Source of the DNA: Cristatella mucedo
Taxonomy: Eukaryota > Bryozoa > Phylactolaemata > Cristatellidae
Direction: 5' to 3'
Length of the DNA: 64,000 nt
Assembly (NCBI GenBank): GCA_009760855.2
Contig: WPIO01000118.1
Span: 530,001 to 594,000, forward strand
Part shown: positions 10,099-22,271 of the stretch, piece after piece
Layout of the letters: each line of letters starts with the position of its first letter
Position numbering within the stretch: the stretch's first letter is position 1
Notes under the pieces: model-generated
The model's input: only the letters and a program-made list of their open reading frames with translations
Database searches by the model: none
Told to the model about the DNA's origin: nothing
Made by a program: the position numbers and the translations under genes

Positions 10099-10560
10099 GA
10101 CCGCACAAGCTGCCGAAGCGGATTGACTGGCTGAAGAACGTGAAGCACAAACTGGCTGAAGAAAAGTAGAAGCTAGCTAAGGAAATGCTAAAGCTGGTCG
10201 AAGAAAAGCAGAATATAGCTACAAGATTTATGCCGCTGGCTGAAGAAATGCACAAGCTGGATAAAGAAATGCTTAAGCTGGCTGCAGAAAAGCAGAAGCT
10301 AGCTGAAGAAATGTTGAAGCTGGTTGAAAAAAAGCAGAATCTGGCTCAAAATATTCTGAAGCTGGCCAAAGACAAGCAGGAGCTCGCCGAAGAAAAGCAC
10401 GAGACAGCTGAAGGTATATTGAAACTGGCTGACACACAGCAGAAGATAGCTGAAAAAATACTGAAGCTGTCTTAACAACGGCAGAAACTGCCTGACAAAA
10501 AGCAGAGTCTGGCGTGCGAAACGGCGCGCTGACGTTGGCTAAAAAACAGAAGATGCGCTC
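10099..10560 (+). pseudogene. R1 heptad coiled-coil exon, broken
   Basis: After the acceptor (CCTCCTTGCAG, ends 10098) the exon starts GACCGCACAAGCTGC as in the other copies, then hits a frameshift and a TAG at 10167. From 10185 a 96-codon frame is open to 10475: MLKLVEEKQNIATR and then repeated K-L-A-E-E-(K/M)-(Q/L) heptads. The DNA is a degenerate 21-bp repeat (GCTGAAGAAAAGCAGAAGCTG). The conserved C-terminal end (A-C-E-T-A) is still readable just after, at about 10520, but in another frame. The charge pattern and Leu/Ala spacing predict a parallel coiled coil. It is damaged relative to R3 and R7. Confidence 0.5.
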
Positions 10561-10800
10561 AGGCATTCAGAAAAAGCTGCCTTAAAAACCTCAGCAGCTT
10601 GCCTGGCGACAACTGCTGATGGCTTTGCAACTGCAGCAGCTGACAATACTGGAGCAGCAGCAGCATCCGGCCAATGGCTAGTCTAATTACGCAATCCAGA
10701 CTAATTAAGCACTCCAGGCGACGAAGGTACCACTGCGAGTCGCTTTCCTCGGGAAGTCGTGGGCGATATCGTCATTTCAAGGTCTCTATCTGCTGAAGCC

Positions 10801-10806
10801 AATAAA
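10801..10806 (+). terminator. AATAAA polyadenylation signal (R1)
   Basis: The hexamer lies about 325 bp after the last in-frame heptad stop and is followed at about 30 bp by the T-rich GAGTCTTTTATTCTG. The hexamer is also exact in R7 (34115), R10 (55478) and R11 (59926), and is degraded in R3 (CAATACATT), R4 (CAATTACG) and R9 (CAGTAAATT). Confidence 0.5.
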
Positions 10807-12364
10807 GTTTATCGCGGCCCTCTTACGAGTCTTTTATTCTGTAAGGTTCGCTACAGAAAAAAACGACTAAATTATAAGGCGCGTTGGCGCGACCGACATT
10901 TAATGCAACGTGAAAGTAAAGCTGAGGTGAGCACGGGGGGAGGGGCGCGCAGAGGTTTTGTAGATAAAAAATGCCACTTTTTAAGGAAAACTATTGTCGA
11001 TTCCAAGAGTCCTACCGAGTTCGCAAATAACTGAAGTGTAGCTAGTACATGAAGTGCTAGGGGATGTGACGCGGAGCTATTTTGACTTAGTGCCAGCGAT
11101 TGTGAGCTCGTATTCGCCGCTGTCATCGTTCGTCGCGGAGCTCGCCGCGACCTTTCTTCGCTTTCGCAGCGGCTGAACCTCTCGAGATCGTATTTCTCGG
11201 GATATTGAAAGAAGTCTCGATGCCGCGAGCTGCAAGAAGTAGGAGACCTGCTACAGTAACCGATAGGCTTATGAAGCGGAAACAATCAATGTTGGCTAGC
11301 AGTCTGCAAGTTTTAACCTATATAGTTTTTGGCATGCACATCCCATACTTTCGTGGGGAAGGAAAGTCGCAAACCAGTCGCTAGCCGGCGGAAATCTAAC
11401 ATAAAAGAGCCTGCCCTATGCGCATACATAAATGCAATTCGCAATCGCATTAAATATTTCCCACTAATTAATTAACTGTATGCGTCATTATGTGGTGAAA
11501 AAGCCGCGAGTGCAGTAAATTAATATGCTAAAAGCCGAGTCAGACTGTGACTATGCCGGCATGGATATACCTGTACCTGCAGACATTTAACCGCGAATTG
11601 GCAAGGCCGTCATATTATTCGGCCCTATATTAAGTTAAGTTGATGACAGACATATATTGAAAGACTCAAGAGAGAATTTACACCTAGGAATTACGCGTTG
11701 CAGCCCACCAGTAAGCCGCTTACTACCGGCATGAGTACCTACCGAATGCATTTTCGCCTCAAGCGAGTACGATGTGACAATATATTTTGGCTAGCGGTTG
11801 ATTGTCCAGTACTATTAAGCTACCGAAAGTGAAATTCCTGCGCCAGCGAACATGAATTTTCAGGCTTTGTCCAAGTAACCTTCATCATACGTGCTTCTTA
11901 GGGAACCGATGCAAAACAAGCAAGGAATAGTCTAGCTGCAGCAGCAGCCGCTCGCAACGAAGAAGTCTCACAACCCACAAACGACCGTGTAAGCTAAGCA
12001 GCTGTGTCGTAGAGCGTAGCTCTATAGCGTAAATTAAAGTCTGAGCTGCGTCTTCCGCCTCACTTTCATATGTTGTTTCAAATGGCTCGGTTTTATCTCC
12101 TGATTGGCACGCAGCTCTAAAGAATCCATCTGCATGTTAGATTACAGTTTTCATCAACAGCCGTGCTGGAATAACAAGACCAAGCGTTTTTAATATTTGT
12201 GCTTAAAAATTAAGTGATACTCCTGTGTTTGTAATATACAGATGAAATCGATTTCGAAAAGGCAACTGGATCAAAGCGGATTGTGGTTGATTGTATGGCC
12301 CAAAATGGTATACTGCGGTAAGATAACATTTTTGACATGGCGCGGTTAGACTAACGAGAAGTGC

Positions 12365-12471
12365 GCATTGTGTGATTGTGATTTTACTTACTATTTAATC
12401 GCATTTCCCTTTGCAGCAAATGTAAAGCGCCTAGAAAGAGATTGAGTTCTCTGGGGGCGCTTTATCAAGTA

Positions 12472-12505
<34 letters not shown>
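12365..12505 (+). mobile_element. LINE family A, 3' end only
   Basis: Contains GCAGCAAATGTAAAGCGCC, the terminal hairpin and (ATT)n (12475-12505). It is inserted within R1 just before the block that begins 'GACTAGATTACAGCTCATTTT'. Confidence 0.9.
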
Positions 12506-12639
12506 GTGTGACTAGATTACAGCTCATTTTAAAGAACTTGGCTTTGATATTTTGCAAAGGTATCGCCGAGGAAAATGTGGTCTCATTGTTTTTGAGCCAG
12601 CCGCATTGGAAACCACTTCCGTCCATATGTGGCGGGGGA

Positions 12640-15600
12640 GCATTGGTGGCCTGAATTTCCAATTGTGTCAACCGATTAGAAATTTAGAAGAGGCCCTAAA
12701 CTTGAAGACAAAAACTGACTTTTTAAATAGAAAGGCTAAAGATCGATTTTGTGATTATGAGAAAACCAACTGTAGACGTGGAGCGCGAAGACCTAAACCT
12801 TAAAATTGGCTCGACCAGTCAGCGACTCTCTCACTCTCTCCCACTCTCTCTATTTCTTTCTGTATCACTCTTTATATCGCGCTTTCCCTCTCTCCCTCTC
12901 TCTCTTTTGCTCTTTTACCTTTGTTATCACCCCTCTCTCTCTCTCTCTCTCTCTCTCACTCTTGCTGTCTCTCTCTCTTACTTTCAGAGCCTTTCCACGA
13001 ATACGGGTGTCCTGCTTACACAAAAGCACAAAAAGACTTAATTCGACTATCAAGCCATCCTAGTTTCAGTAAAGTACAATTGCAGAGCTTTAGACGATGC
13101 TTCGATAATGATAACACAGCTAATTTAGTCGAAGTAGTGCAACCGTGATTTGGCTGATCTAAAACATTTATACCTGCTTCACGTTCTACCTTGCTATTAG
13201 ATTCTAACAAATTTCGAAGGAAAACATTCAATTGTGGCTCCTTCAGGTATCTAACAGATTTTATAAAACACTGTTTTTGTTTTAATACTATGAAGCCACT
13301 CTGCTTATCGCATCCTGGCGGAGCAGCATTTACAGAGACAGCGTACTGTCATTGGTGAATGCACAGCAGTTGGAGGAAGAAAACCAGAAGCTGGATGAAG
13401 AAATGCAGAGATGGACCTGCGAAACAGCTGACGTTGGCTAAAGAACAGCAGATGCACTCTGGAATTTAGCAAAATCTGCCTTAAAAACTTAGCCAGATAG
13501 CTGTGTGACTGCTACTACTGGCTGTGTAACTGCAGAAGCTGACAAAATCGGAGCGGTAGCAATCGGCCCACGGGAAGAACGCAGAAGCGCTTTAGGCGAC
13601 GAGGCTACCTCGGCGAGCCGCCTACCTCAGGCAGTCTACCTCGGCGAGCCGCCTACCTTAGGTAGGCTACCTCGGCGAGCCGCCTACCTCAGGTAGTCGC
13701 GAATGAGCTCACTTTTGAATGCCTCTATTCAGAAAAGTCGTAAAAGTGTCTCGTAGTCTCTTAGGAGTGTTTTATTTCGCAAGGTACTCTAAAGTTGGCG
13801 ACTAATTAATTAGCGATGTGAAGCGGCTGCAACGCGAAAAATAGCTCAAACATGAACACGAGCGTGTGCAAATCTTGGGCTTCGCAGATAAAAAAGATAT
13901 GTATTTTGGATCTACATTTGATTCTGGAAGTCCTACTCATCCTGTGAATGACCGCAGTGTATGCCGTGCATGCGAGTCTACAAGTTCACGCGGAGCTATT
14001 TTGAACGAGAGAAAGCGAAGCGTATACTTCTCATCACCTCAAGTCGCAGAGCGCACTGCTACCTTTCTATGCTCTCGCTGCCGCTAAATCGTATTTCTCG
14101 GATTCCTGAAAGAAGTTCCGATGCCGTGAGCTGCAAGGAGTACGTACTCTGAGACGGTAACCGTCAGGGGTACGTACCGGAAGTAATTAATATTGGTCGG
14201 CACATCTGAACGCTTCGACCCATACATTTTGCTATGCTTTTCCCACACCTTCACATGGAAAGTCGCTGACGATTCGCAGAGCCGGCGCAAAGCACTCAAA
14301 GAGAGCCTGCTCATTGTTCGCATTTAAATGCAATTCACAATTGCATTGCATTTCCCAGTAATTCGTTGTTATTAAGTGCCTTTTGCGGTGCTAAGGCCGC
14401 GACTGCAGTAAATAGCGATACTAAACGCTTGTCAAACTAGGACTGTACCGGCATGGATAAACATGCACCTACAAACATGGAGCCACGCCTTGGCAAGGCC
14501 GTGCGATTTATCTGATCTGTAATAGATCAAGTTGGGCGAATATATTCAGCAAAAAAAGTAAAGAATGTGCACCTGGTGATTACGGATTGTTGCAAGCCAG
14601 AAAGCCCCTTGCTACAAGCATGAATACAACCGAATGCATTTTCGCCTTGAGCGAGTGTGACCTCACAGAATCCTTTGGCTCATGATTAATTTTCCCATTC
14701 TGGAGATCTACCGATAGTAACAACAGGCTTTGTCCAAGTGCTTACGTCATACGGTCTTCTTAGAAAACCGGTGCTAAGCAAGAAAGGAATAATCTAGCTG
14801 CAATACAAACCACTTAAAGAAAAGAAAACCCTAGTCCAACAAATTACAATGCAGCAGAATCAGCGGTGTCATAGAGCATGGGTCTATAGCTCTAAATAAA
14901 TATCTAAGCTGCTTAATCTGATGTGGTTTTATCCTGTGATTGTCACGCAGCTCGGAAGTACCTATCCCATGTTGGACCACGGTTTAATGACCGGATGTGT
15001 TGGAATAAGAAAGTTGATCGTGTTTAATTTGTAGTTGACATGGAAAAACCTGCGCGTGAGCATGAAGCTGAAACCATTAAATGGTAACCGGTTTGAAGCA
15101 GATTGAAGTTAAAAGCGGGGCCCAAAATAGCACACTGTGGTAATATTGGCGTTGCACCATCAGACTTACACAAAGTGCGTGCGGTGTGAATACATTAAAG
15201 CTAATTTTAAAGCATGTAGCTTTCGACTTTTCTCGAAGGTTTTGCCTAGAAAAATGTGGTCTCATTGTTTGCTTGGCAAGCCGCATTGAAAACCTATTTC
15301 AATCCCTAGCCCCTGATTTAATGGCAGGGTTATTTTCCACCACATCGCTATTCAAGTTTCAATTATGTAATGGAAATTCATCGTGTCTGTTCAGGAGATG
15401 CGATCGAATAAAGTGACCTACATTATTCCGCCGTCACTCTAGAGGGCAGCAAAATTCAGATGACCCTGAAGCATTTTTATACGACTGCCTCCGCATGCTG
15501 ATATACCGTGCAAGGTGTGTATGGCCGTCGCTCAGATTCTAAAGAGGAGCGCGTGAAACAGGACGGACTAAACAAAAGCCCTGATCAATGCCACTCTACA

Positions 15601-16490
15601 AGTCTGGCTGTTGTGCCTGTTGGCTTGCCTGAAATGCTGAAAATACGCGCTTTGCAGCGTTGCTTGAACAAAGAATTATATAAATAATTATAGCCTATGC
15701 TTGTATAAATCACGGGTTACTCTGAAGTTGCTCTGATTTGTGCGCTTTCTGAATACGTGGTGCCTTCGCTCGTAGGGTGACCCTACAAAGGATGATTCTG
15801 CAGTTCGCTCTGCTGTGGCAGAATAGTTGCAAACAAAATTAGAAAATTATTTGCTGTCACTGAATTGGTCAAAATAATGCATTCGATGAGTATCATCAAT
15901 ACGTTAATAAACGGCTTTCCTTTTAACAAAATTTGTTTCGCTGTTATGGTTGATAGATAGGCATACAGTCTACAAGATTTACACTACTTTATATAGTATT
16001 CTTTGATATCAAGGTTTGGTATATTTTTAATTTGACTTCCGGACGGCTCCTGATTAAATTCATGTTCACCTGTAAGAATGCATTTCTCGTTCCTGTTTAT
16101 ATTGGCGCTGTCTCTCTTGATTTTGGTCAGCCCCTCGAGAATCAGCATTCAATTCAGCTTATAGAAAGTACAAACTTACTTCAAACTTGCATCTTGATGT
16201 AGGCACTGACCTTTGATTTTTGAACAGGCTATGCTACTTACTACATGTACTTGTTGGTGTCATTAAACTTACACAAAGGAGTAAAGTAAAGCATACCTTA
16301 TTCATCTCGCCCCTTTATATGTGGCGGAGGAGCAATGACGGCTTGCATTTCCCATTGCATTAAGCAGTTATAAACTTCCGCTAGTCGCAGATCTTGTACG
16401 GCAACTGACTCTCTTAGGTGAAACAGCTAACAATTGATTTTATAATTACACGAAAACCGAGTGTCCGCGTGAAACTGAAAATGCCCGACC
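12640..16490 (+). repeat. R2: R unit, heptad exon mostly deleted
   Basis: CT site at 12825-12990 (interrupted), then the TCGACTATCAAGCCATCCTAG region at 13045. The stretch with the Cys-rich segment and most of the heptad tract is missing: at about 13360-13500 only GAAGAAAACCAGAAGCTGGATGAAGAAATG-type sequence and the conserved CGAAACAGCTGACGTTGGCT are left. The body (13.5-15.1 kb), the AATGTGGTCTCATTG block (15256) and the TTTGCTGTCACTGAATT block (15851) follow in normal order. No LINE insertions, so this is the best copy for the non-coding body. Confidence 0.8.
13605..13697 (+). repeat. 31-bp minisatellite, three copies
   Basis: The unit begins CTACCTCGGCGAGCCGCCTA and is repeated three times with few changes. 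It lies at the same place in the R unit (just before the GAGCTCACCTTTGAA-like word) where R11 carries a 22-bp minisatellite of about 26 copies. Confidence 0.9.
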
Positions 16491-16643
16491 TGAAAATTAG
16501 CTCGACCAGTGAACCTCACTCTCACTCTCACTCTTTTTCCTTCTCTTTCTCTCTGCCCCTGTCTCTGTCTCTCTCTGTCTCTGTATCTCTGTCTGTCTCA
16601 GCCTCTGTCTCTGTCTCTCTCTATCTGTCTCTGTATCTGTCTT

Positions 16644-16675
<32 letters not shown>

Positions 16676-17985
16676 TGACTGTCTTTCTCGCTCTCCCTCT
16701 TCTTCTCTCTCTCTCTCTCTCTCGCTCCCTCGCTAACGCTTCCTGTCTCTTTCCTTCCAAGGCTATTTACGGAATATGGGTGTCTTATCTTCACAAAAAG
16801 GTCTTTCCTCTGAGATTACCAGATTAGTTTGACAACCAAACTACCTTAGGGTCAGTAAAGTAAATTTATAGAACTTAAGGCGTTTTAAGATTATGGTGCC
16901 ACAGCCAATTTATTCTAAGTATTTGTGCCGCAGCGTCTTGGGTGATTGAAATTAAGAAGCATTAAAAACGTTACATTTTAAAACATTAAAACATTGGAAA
17001 TTCTAGAATTAGAATTAGAGTTAAAACACCCAATTAAGAACACTAGAAACCATTGAAAATAACATGAAACTTTAGCTACTGCAACTATCTAACAGATTTT
17101 ATGAAGCAAACTGCTTTTTGAAGTACTATACAGCCTAGAAAGAAACATTTCTAGGCTAATTAATAGGGCTCAATGAAGCCCTTCGGAAAACACCACCAGG
17201 GATGGCGTAGTTTCCTTTACACCTATAATTTATTGAACTATGGCAAGCGCGAATGCAATTCTTGAAATATTAGTAAAACAGCTGAACATAAAAACGGACA
17301 TTTCAGGTTGCTGATGACTTTTATCCTAAGGTCAAGCATATTTCCAGGTGGATACTGCCACGTGACTTGGAGGTTAATGGACAAGCACTGCTGCCTTTTC
17401 ATGCACTGACACTGCAAGAACATTAGCAGCGTGTTCGTTGCTTCTAGTCGGTTGCGGAACGCTGTCACTCAGTTTCAGGCGCTGTCACCGAGCCCACCAG
17501 GTAAGAGGTCTGCACTTGGCCTTTGGACCCAGCTAGGTCGGTGAGAATATGCAAGCTTGCTGCCTGCCCTTCTAAGATGCTACTCGTGACAGTGAGCCAG
17601 CGCTTTTTGCTGACGTCATTCGTAACTTCTGCTGCATGGCACCGCTCATTATAGAATGCTGCCGTCGCAGCTCCCTCTGCGTGTGCCTCCGAATAGCCCC
17701 TACACTTGACTTTGCGTTTTGAATTCTGGTGGCGCAGCATCCGCAGAGTGAGCATACCGTAGGTGGTGCATGAATAGGAGGCGAAGTATTGTATGAGCAG
17801 TATTTCCTACAGAGGCAGTGCTAGCGTTTCGGCGCCAAAGGTGGTGCAGCATATAGTAATCCATCTTGCCAGAGTGCTTGAGTATGTTTGAGCCTACAAC
17901 GAACTAACATTGTTCATTAGGAACGCTTGGCCAAGTGAACGTTAATTGATGCAAAAGAAGACTTCTGTCACCTGCCTTATTATAG

Positions 17986-18298
17986 GACCACAAATGCTGC
18001 TGCAGCTAATTGGCTTGCTGAACGAGGGCACCTGATTCCTGTTTTGCAGAAGTATATGGCTGACGAAACGCTCGAGGTGGCTGAAGAAATGCTGGAGCTG
18101 GGTACACAAACTCAGAGGCGAGGTGAGGAAATGCAGAAGTTGGCTAAAAGTGCGCGGAAACTAGCGGACAAAGCGCTGACGCTGAGTGAAGAAAAGCTGC
18201 AGCTGGCCAAAGAAGAGCTCAAGATGGCTGACGAAATGCTAAAGCAAGCCAAAGAAAAGAAGAGGGCGGCGGCCTGCAAAGCAACTCGTGTTGGCTAA
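17986..18298 (+). CDS. R3 heptad coiled-coil exon (open)
   Basis: Open from the putative acceptor (ATTATAG, AG at 17984-17985) to a TAA at 18296. In the frame that begins one base after the acceptor the protein starts TTNAAAANWLAE, contains an ATG at 18044 (MADETLEVAEEMLELG), runs through about ten heptads with the K-L-A-x-E-x-L pattern and ends AAACKATRVG. The end matches the R7 copy (GAACEMTDVG), which argues that the frame was once translated. No other domain is seen; a charged, soluble coiled coil is predicted. The upstream exon is unknown. About 240 bp downstream, where other copies have AATAAA, this copy has CAATACATT. Confidence 0.4.
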
Positions 18299-18734
18299 AG
18301 ATATGCAGATGCGCACCGGCGCTTAGCAAACGTTGCCTGAACAACTTGGACACGTCTCCATGCGATAGCTGCCGCTGGCTGTGCAACAGTGGCAGCTGAA
18401 AAAACTGAACCAGCAGCAGCAGTCGGCCACCGGGTAGATTGTAGAAGCGCTTTAGGCGACGAAGCAACAACTACGAACTGCTTACTTCGCGCAGTCATCG
18501 ACGAGCTCACCTTCGTAGGTTTCTATCGGCCAAAGCCAATACATTTTTTTGTGGCCCATTACAAGAGTCTTTAATTCTGCGAGGTTCGCTAAAGCGAATG
18601 GCCAATTGATGACGCTAGGCGGCGCGACCGACATTTTATATATCGTTAAACAACAACGCTAATGTGAGCCCGGGTGCATGCAGAGCTTTCGTTGCTCACA
18701 AAAAATGCCCGAAACACTTATTAGTAAACACTTA

Positions 18735-19487
18735 CTAGTTATGGACAAACCAAGAAATTCAGAAATTAGAAAAATTAACTCTCAAGGTCGGCTCATCCCG
18801 CATAAATTTGATTGAATCTGCACGAAATCTAGGTGTCCTGTTCCAAAGTGATGTTTCATCAGACGACAACATCAGATCCGCAGTCAAGTTTGCCTACTTT
18901 TAGCTGCATAACATTGTTAAAATCTGGGCTTGTTTAGAGAGGGATACCACTTCTAAATTAGGTTTTGTCCCTCACTCTTAGGTCCCTTCATTCTATGGCT
19001 CCAGCCTATCTCTCAGATATACTACCCCATCAGGCTAAGCATCGTACCACCCGCTTTTCGGAATCCAACAGTCTAGAAATACCTCATTCAAACCTTAAAT
19101 CCTTTGGAGACCGTGCATTTAGTTCATACGCTCCCAAAGCCTGGAACTCCCTCCCGACCTGTGTCAGAACATCCCCTGACCTGACCACATTTAAAAGGAA
19201 CCTAAAAACACACCTATTTAGGACAGCATTTAGTGGGTCCCTGTGATTCGTCCTTGATGTGCTTATGCGTGCTGACACTGTGCATGCTGCCACTAACCAC
19301 ATTTGCATGCTGACCCTGTGCATGTCACCCCTAACCATATTATTCATTTCGTTTGTTTTTTCAATCATGATTTTACTTACCATTCAATTGCATTTCACTT
19401 TACAGCAAATGTAAAGCGCCTAGAGAGAGATTAAGTTCTCTGAGGGCGCTTTATCAAGTGAATTATTATTATTATTATTATTATTAA
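18735..19487 (+). mobile_element. LINE family A copy (RT C-terminus and 3' UTR)
   Basis: 5' truncated in the region that reads IQKLERLTFKIGS in the 3.8 kb copy. An open frame at 18965-19246 keeps SLTLRSLHSMAPAYLSDILP and SFGDRAFSSYAPKAWNSLP to the natural end FSGSL and stop. The 3' UTR, the perfect hairpin (AAAGCGCC...GGGCGCTTT) and (ATT)n end at 19487. It is nearly identical to the copy at 34.75-35.27 kb over the shared part, so both are young. Confidence 0.9.
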
Positions 19488-20215
19488 ATTGGTCCATGCA
19501 TTTGTGACGTCCCGTTTTGACGTCTGCAACTCACTGCTTGCTAGTCTACCCGCTTGAGAAATCAGGCGCTTACAGCTGGTGCACAACTCTGTGGCTAGGC
19601 TTGTCTGTCATGAGCGTCGCAGTTGCCACATCGCACTACTTCTCGCCAACCTGCACTGGCTCCGTTTCAAACAACACATCGACTTCAATGTTTCGTCACT
19701 CATTTTTAGCTCCTATCAGTTAAAGGCTCCAGCCTACCCATCAGATCTACTCCCCTACAAGGCTGAGCATGGTACAGATCGCTTTTTGGAATCTAATTGT
19801 TTACCAATACCTCATAAAAACGTCAAATCCTTTGGAGATCGTGGCTTTAGTTCGTATGCTTCCGAAGCCTAGAACTCACTCCGAACCTGCATCACCACTT
19901 CTCCTGATTTGATCACATATAAAAAGGAACTAAAAATGCATTTATGTATCACAGCATTTAGCTGGTCCCTGTAATTCGACCTTTACATGCTTAAGCTTTG
20001 TGACACTGCGTATACTGCCACTAACAAAACTTTCATGCTGACCCTGTGAAAGTCACCTCTAACCATGTATTTTTGTTTATTGAGCATGCTACCACTAACT
20101 ATTCATTCACGCTTCCTTTGCAGCAAATGTAAAGAGCCTAGACAGAAATGAGTTCTCTGAGCGTACCATATAAAGTGTATAATGGTAATAATAATTATTA
20201 TTATAACGGAATCTG
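19488..20215 (+). mobile_element. Second LINE family A copy, inserted at the first one's (ATT)n tail
   Basis: Starts abruptly with TTGGTCCATGCATTTGTGAC directly after the (ATT)n of the previous copy. It carries a more diverged version of the same C-terminal coding region (an open frame at 19579-19872 with SVARLVCHERRSCHIALLLANLHWL) and a decayed tail hairpin near 20125-20180. It is older than its neighbour by sequence decay. Confidence 0.85.
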
Positions 20216-21379
20216 TGTAGAGGAAAAGCAGAAACTGTTTTGTGTCGCTGAGCTGATAATGATACATGCACTGAGCAGTAGCAACGCGACACTAAATGGC
20301 TTTCCTTTCTAATTGGTTTGTTTTGCTGTTGTCGTTAAATAAACAGGCATACGTTCCAAAAACTGTATGCAACTTTGTCCAGTAATAATTGATACAATGA
20401 TTTGAATTATCCCCGATTAAACTTCCAAATTGGTTGCAATCAAATTCATTTGAATCTACTTTTATTGAGAATGTATTTGTCGTTCGTATTTATATTGGCT
20501 TTCGCTTTCTTGCTATTAGTCAACCCCCTAGTGAATCAGCATTCAGTTTCACTTACGCAAATTGAGCACTACTTTTGAAAATTGCATCTAGCCGGCGCCA
20601 GAATTTTATGGTTTACCTTGTGCATTGCAGTGCACGTATCATTAGTAATGCATCTACTTTTTACACCTCCTTAACTTTGCAATAACGAGTAAACTAGAGT
20701 GAAGAGTACCTTATTTAAGACCTTATTTGCATGTATGAAGGAGCCTTAGCTGCATGGATTTTCAGGTCAGTGAACAGACTAAAAATTTCCAACAGGCCCC
20801 CGAACTTGAACTGCAATTGACTCTTTAAAATTAAGAGGGTAAAGATCGCTTTTTTAATTAGCAGAAAACCAAGTGGGAAAGTGAAACTGGAAAGGCCGAC
20901 CGTTGAAACTTACCGGACCGGGGATTCCGACTTTCCGTCTCCGTCTCTCTCATTTTCTTTGTCTATCCCTATCACTCTGCCTCTTTAATTTGAAGCCTTC
21001 CGACAAAAAGTAGCTCCACGTTTCCACCTAACACACCTTTCTTAAGATTAGCAAGTTAATTAGTTGGACCATCGAGCCATCCTAGTTTCTATAGAATAAA
21101 ATTACAGAGCTTGAGGGCGTGCTGAGATCATGGCAATCCAGCTAATTAATATAGAATTATTTGTGCTGCAGCGTCTCGGCCTATTGAAATCACGACACAC
21201 ACGTGACTGCTGCTGACGTTTTTCGCATTGACGCTGTAAGAAAGTAAGTACAGCACTCACTGCCTTTAGCCGATAGAAGAACATTGTCGCTCAGTCGAAA
21301 GAGCTTTCGCAGAGCCCAACCGGTAAGAGGTTTGCAATTGGCTTGTTCGCAAAGCTTGGTCGGTGAGAAAATCCAAGCT

Positions 21380-21545
21380 GGTTATAATAAAATATAATTC
21401 ATTTGTACAGCGCACCAAGAGAACTTAATCTCTATTCAGGCTCTTTACATATGCCTCGCGGCTCAAGCCCACAACCTCAGCCAGACCTTGGTCGGTGCGA
21501 GCACCTTAACCGCTGGACCAAACTAGCTTTTCTAGTTCAAGATGC
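21380..21545 (-). mobile_element. SINE-1, minus strand
   Basis: Reverse complement of the 8.1 kb copy: tail word AAATATAATTCATTTGTACAG, hairpin GAGAACTTAATCTC, box B-like GGCTCAAGCCC and CCTTGGTCGGTGCGAGCACC. More diverged in the hairpin (TTCAGGCTC) than the other copies. Confidence 0.8.
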
Positions 21546-21655
21546 TGCTAATGACAACGAGACAATCCACAGTTTATGCCGAGGCAGTTTGGAGTTTTCG
21601 CTGCACGGCACAGCTCATTTAAAGCGTGCTGTCAACAGTGCGCTGTTTTGTGTGT

Positions 21656-21656
<1 letters not shown>

Positions 21657-21693
<37 letters not shown>
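21657..21693 (+). repeat. (GT)n microsatellite
   Basis: About 18 GT dinucleotides before TATGTGTGTGCATG. It occupies the place that carries a long CT tract in R10 and R11, just upstream of the Cys-rich segment. Confidence 0.95.
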
Positions 21694-21696
<3 letters not shown>

Positions 21697-21700
<4 letters not shown>

Positions 21701-21909
21701 TGCATGTATGTTCACCTTTGACATGGCGCTGCACTCCACTCTACATTAGAATTCTCGCGGAGCCGCATTCCACGCACTCGGCATACTGTTGTTGGTTCAT
21801 CCATAGCAGGCGCGAGTACGTGGGCATGTCATTCTCTACTCAGGCAGTCGTATCGATTCGGCGGTATGCTTGCGCGGCAGGTGGTAATGATTCTTGCCAG
21901 AATACTTAA
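21697..21909 (+). CDS. R4 cysteine-rich open segment (putative exon)
   Basis: The open frame continues from SINE and GT sequence upstream, so only the last 70 codons matter: RCTPLYIRILAEPHSTHSAY, CCWFIHSRREYVGMSFSTQA, then ACAAGG. It keeps the CTPL, W-x-HSRRE-x-x-GMSF and ACAAG pattern seen in R1 and R10. Family not recognised; it could be repeat conservation only. It ends 100 bp before the acceptor at 22011. Confidence 0.25.
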
Positions 21910-22012
21910 GTATGGTAAACCATACGACGAAAAGCCTCTTCCATTAGGAGAACGTAAGCTAGCGAACGCTAATGGATGGTTTAGAAGTCTTCTTTCACCT
22001 GCCTCCTTATAG

Positions 22013-22271
22013 GACCGCAAAAGCTGCTGCAACTGAAGCACGAGAGGAAAAAGCTGACTGCGGAAAAGCAGAAACACGCAGTAGGAATGCTAATGCTGGC
22101 TGAAGAATTGCGAAAGCCGGGTGAGGAAGTGCTGAAAGCGGCTGAAGAAAAGCAGAAGCTGGCTGAAGAAAGGTAGAAGGTAGCTGTAGAAACGATTAAA
22201 CTGGCTGAAGAAATGCAGGTGTTGGCAGTAGAAAAGCAGAGGTCAGGCCGCAAAGCGGCTGACGTTGACTA
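22013..22271 (+). pseudogene. R4 heptad exon, broken
   Basis: The acceptor TCCTTATAG is followed by GACCGCAAAAGCTGCTGCA. The frame is open for about 26 codons (TAKAAATEAREEKADCG) and then stops; the 21-bp heptad repeats continue to 22240 with one more stop (GAAAGGTAGAAG). The C-terminal end is recognisable as RKAADVD followed by TAA, equivalent to CEMTDVG of R7. Confidence 0.5.

Larger units (their letters stand above)
8790..12640 (+). repeat. R1: R unit, nearly complete
   Basis: Order of parts: CT microsatellite (8811-8872, again 8906-8930), a conserved 'ATTCAATTGTGG / TATCTGACAGATTTTACGAAGCAAACTG' region near 9200, a 'GGAACGCTGTCATCCAG' region near 9580, a Cys-rich segment (9797-9982), a putative acceptor at 10097-10098, the heptad tract, AATAAA at 10801, then a body with GGCATGCACATCCCATAC near 11330, and the 3' block AATGTGGTCTCATTG near 12573. 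A LINE A tail sits at 12.37-12.51 kb. The segment that normally carries TTTGCTGTCGCTAAATT is deleted, so the copy passes directly into R2. Confidence 0.8.
16490..20915 (+). repeat. R3: R unit with two LINE A insertions
   Basis: CT-rich site 16515-16735 (CT mixed with CTGTCT). Normal order follows: CTATCTAACAGATTTTATGAAGC at 17087, the GTTGCGGAACGCTGTCACTCAG region at 17450, a Cys-rich segment with a stop (about 17690-17870), then the heptad exon. The body is interrupted at 18.72 kb by LINE A copies that replace or displace the rest of it; the unit resumes at about 20.21 kb with CGGAATCTGTGTAGAGG. Confidence 0.8.
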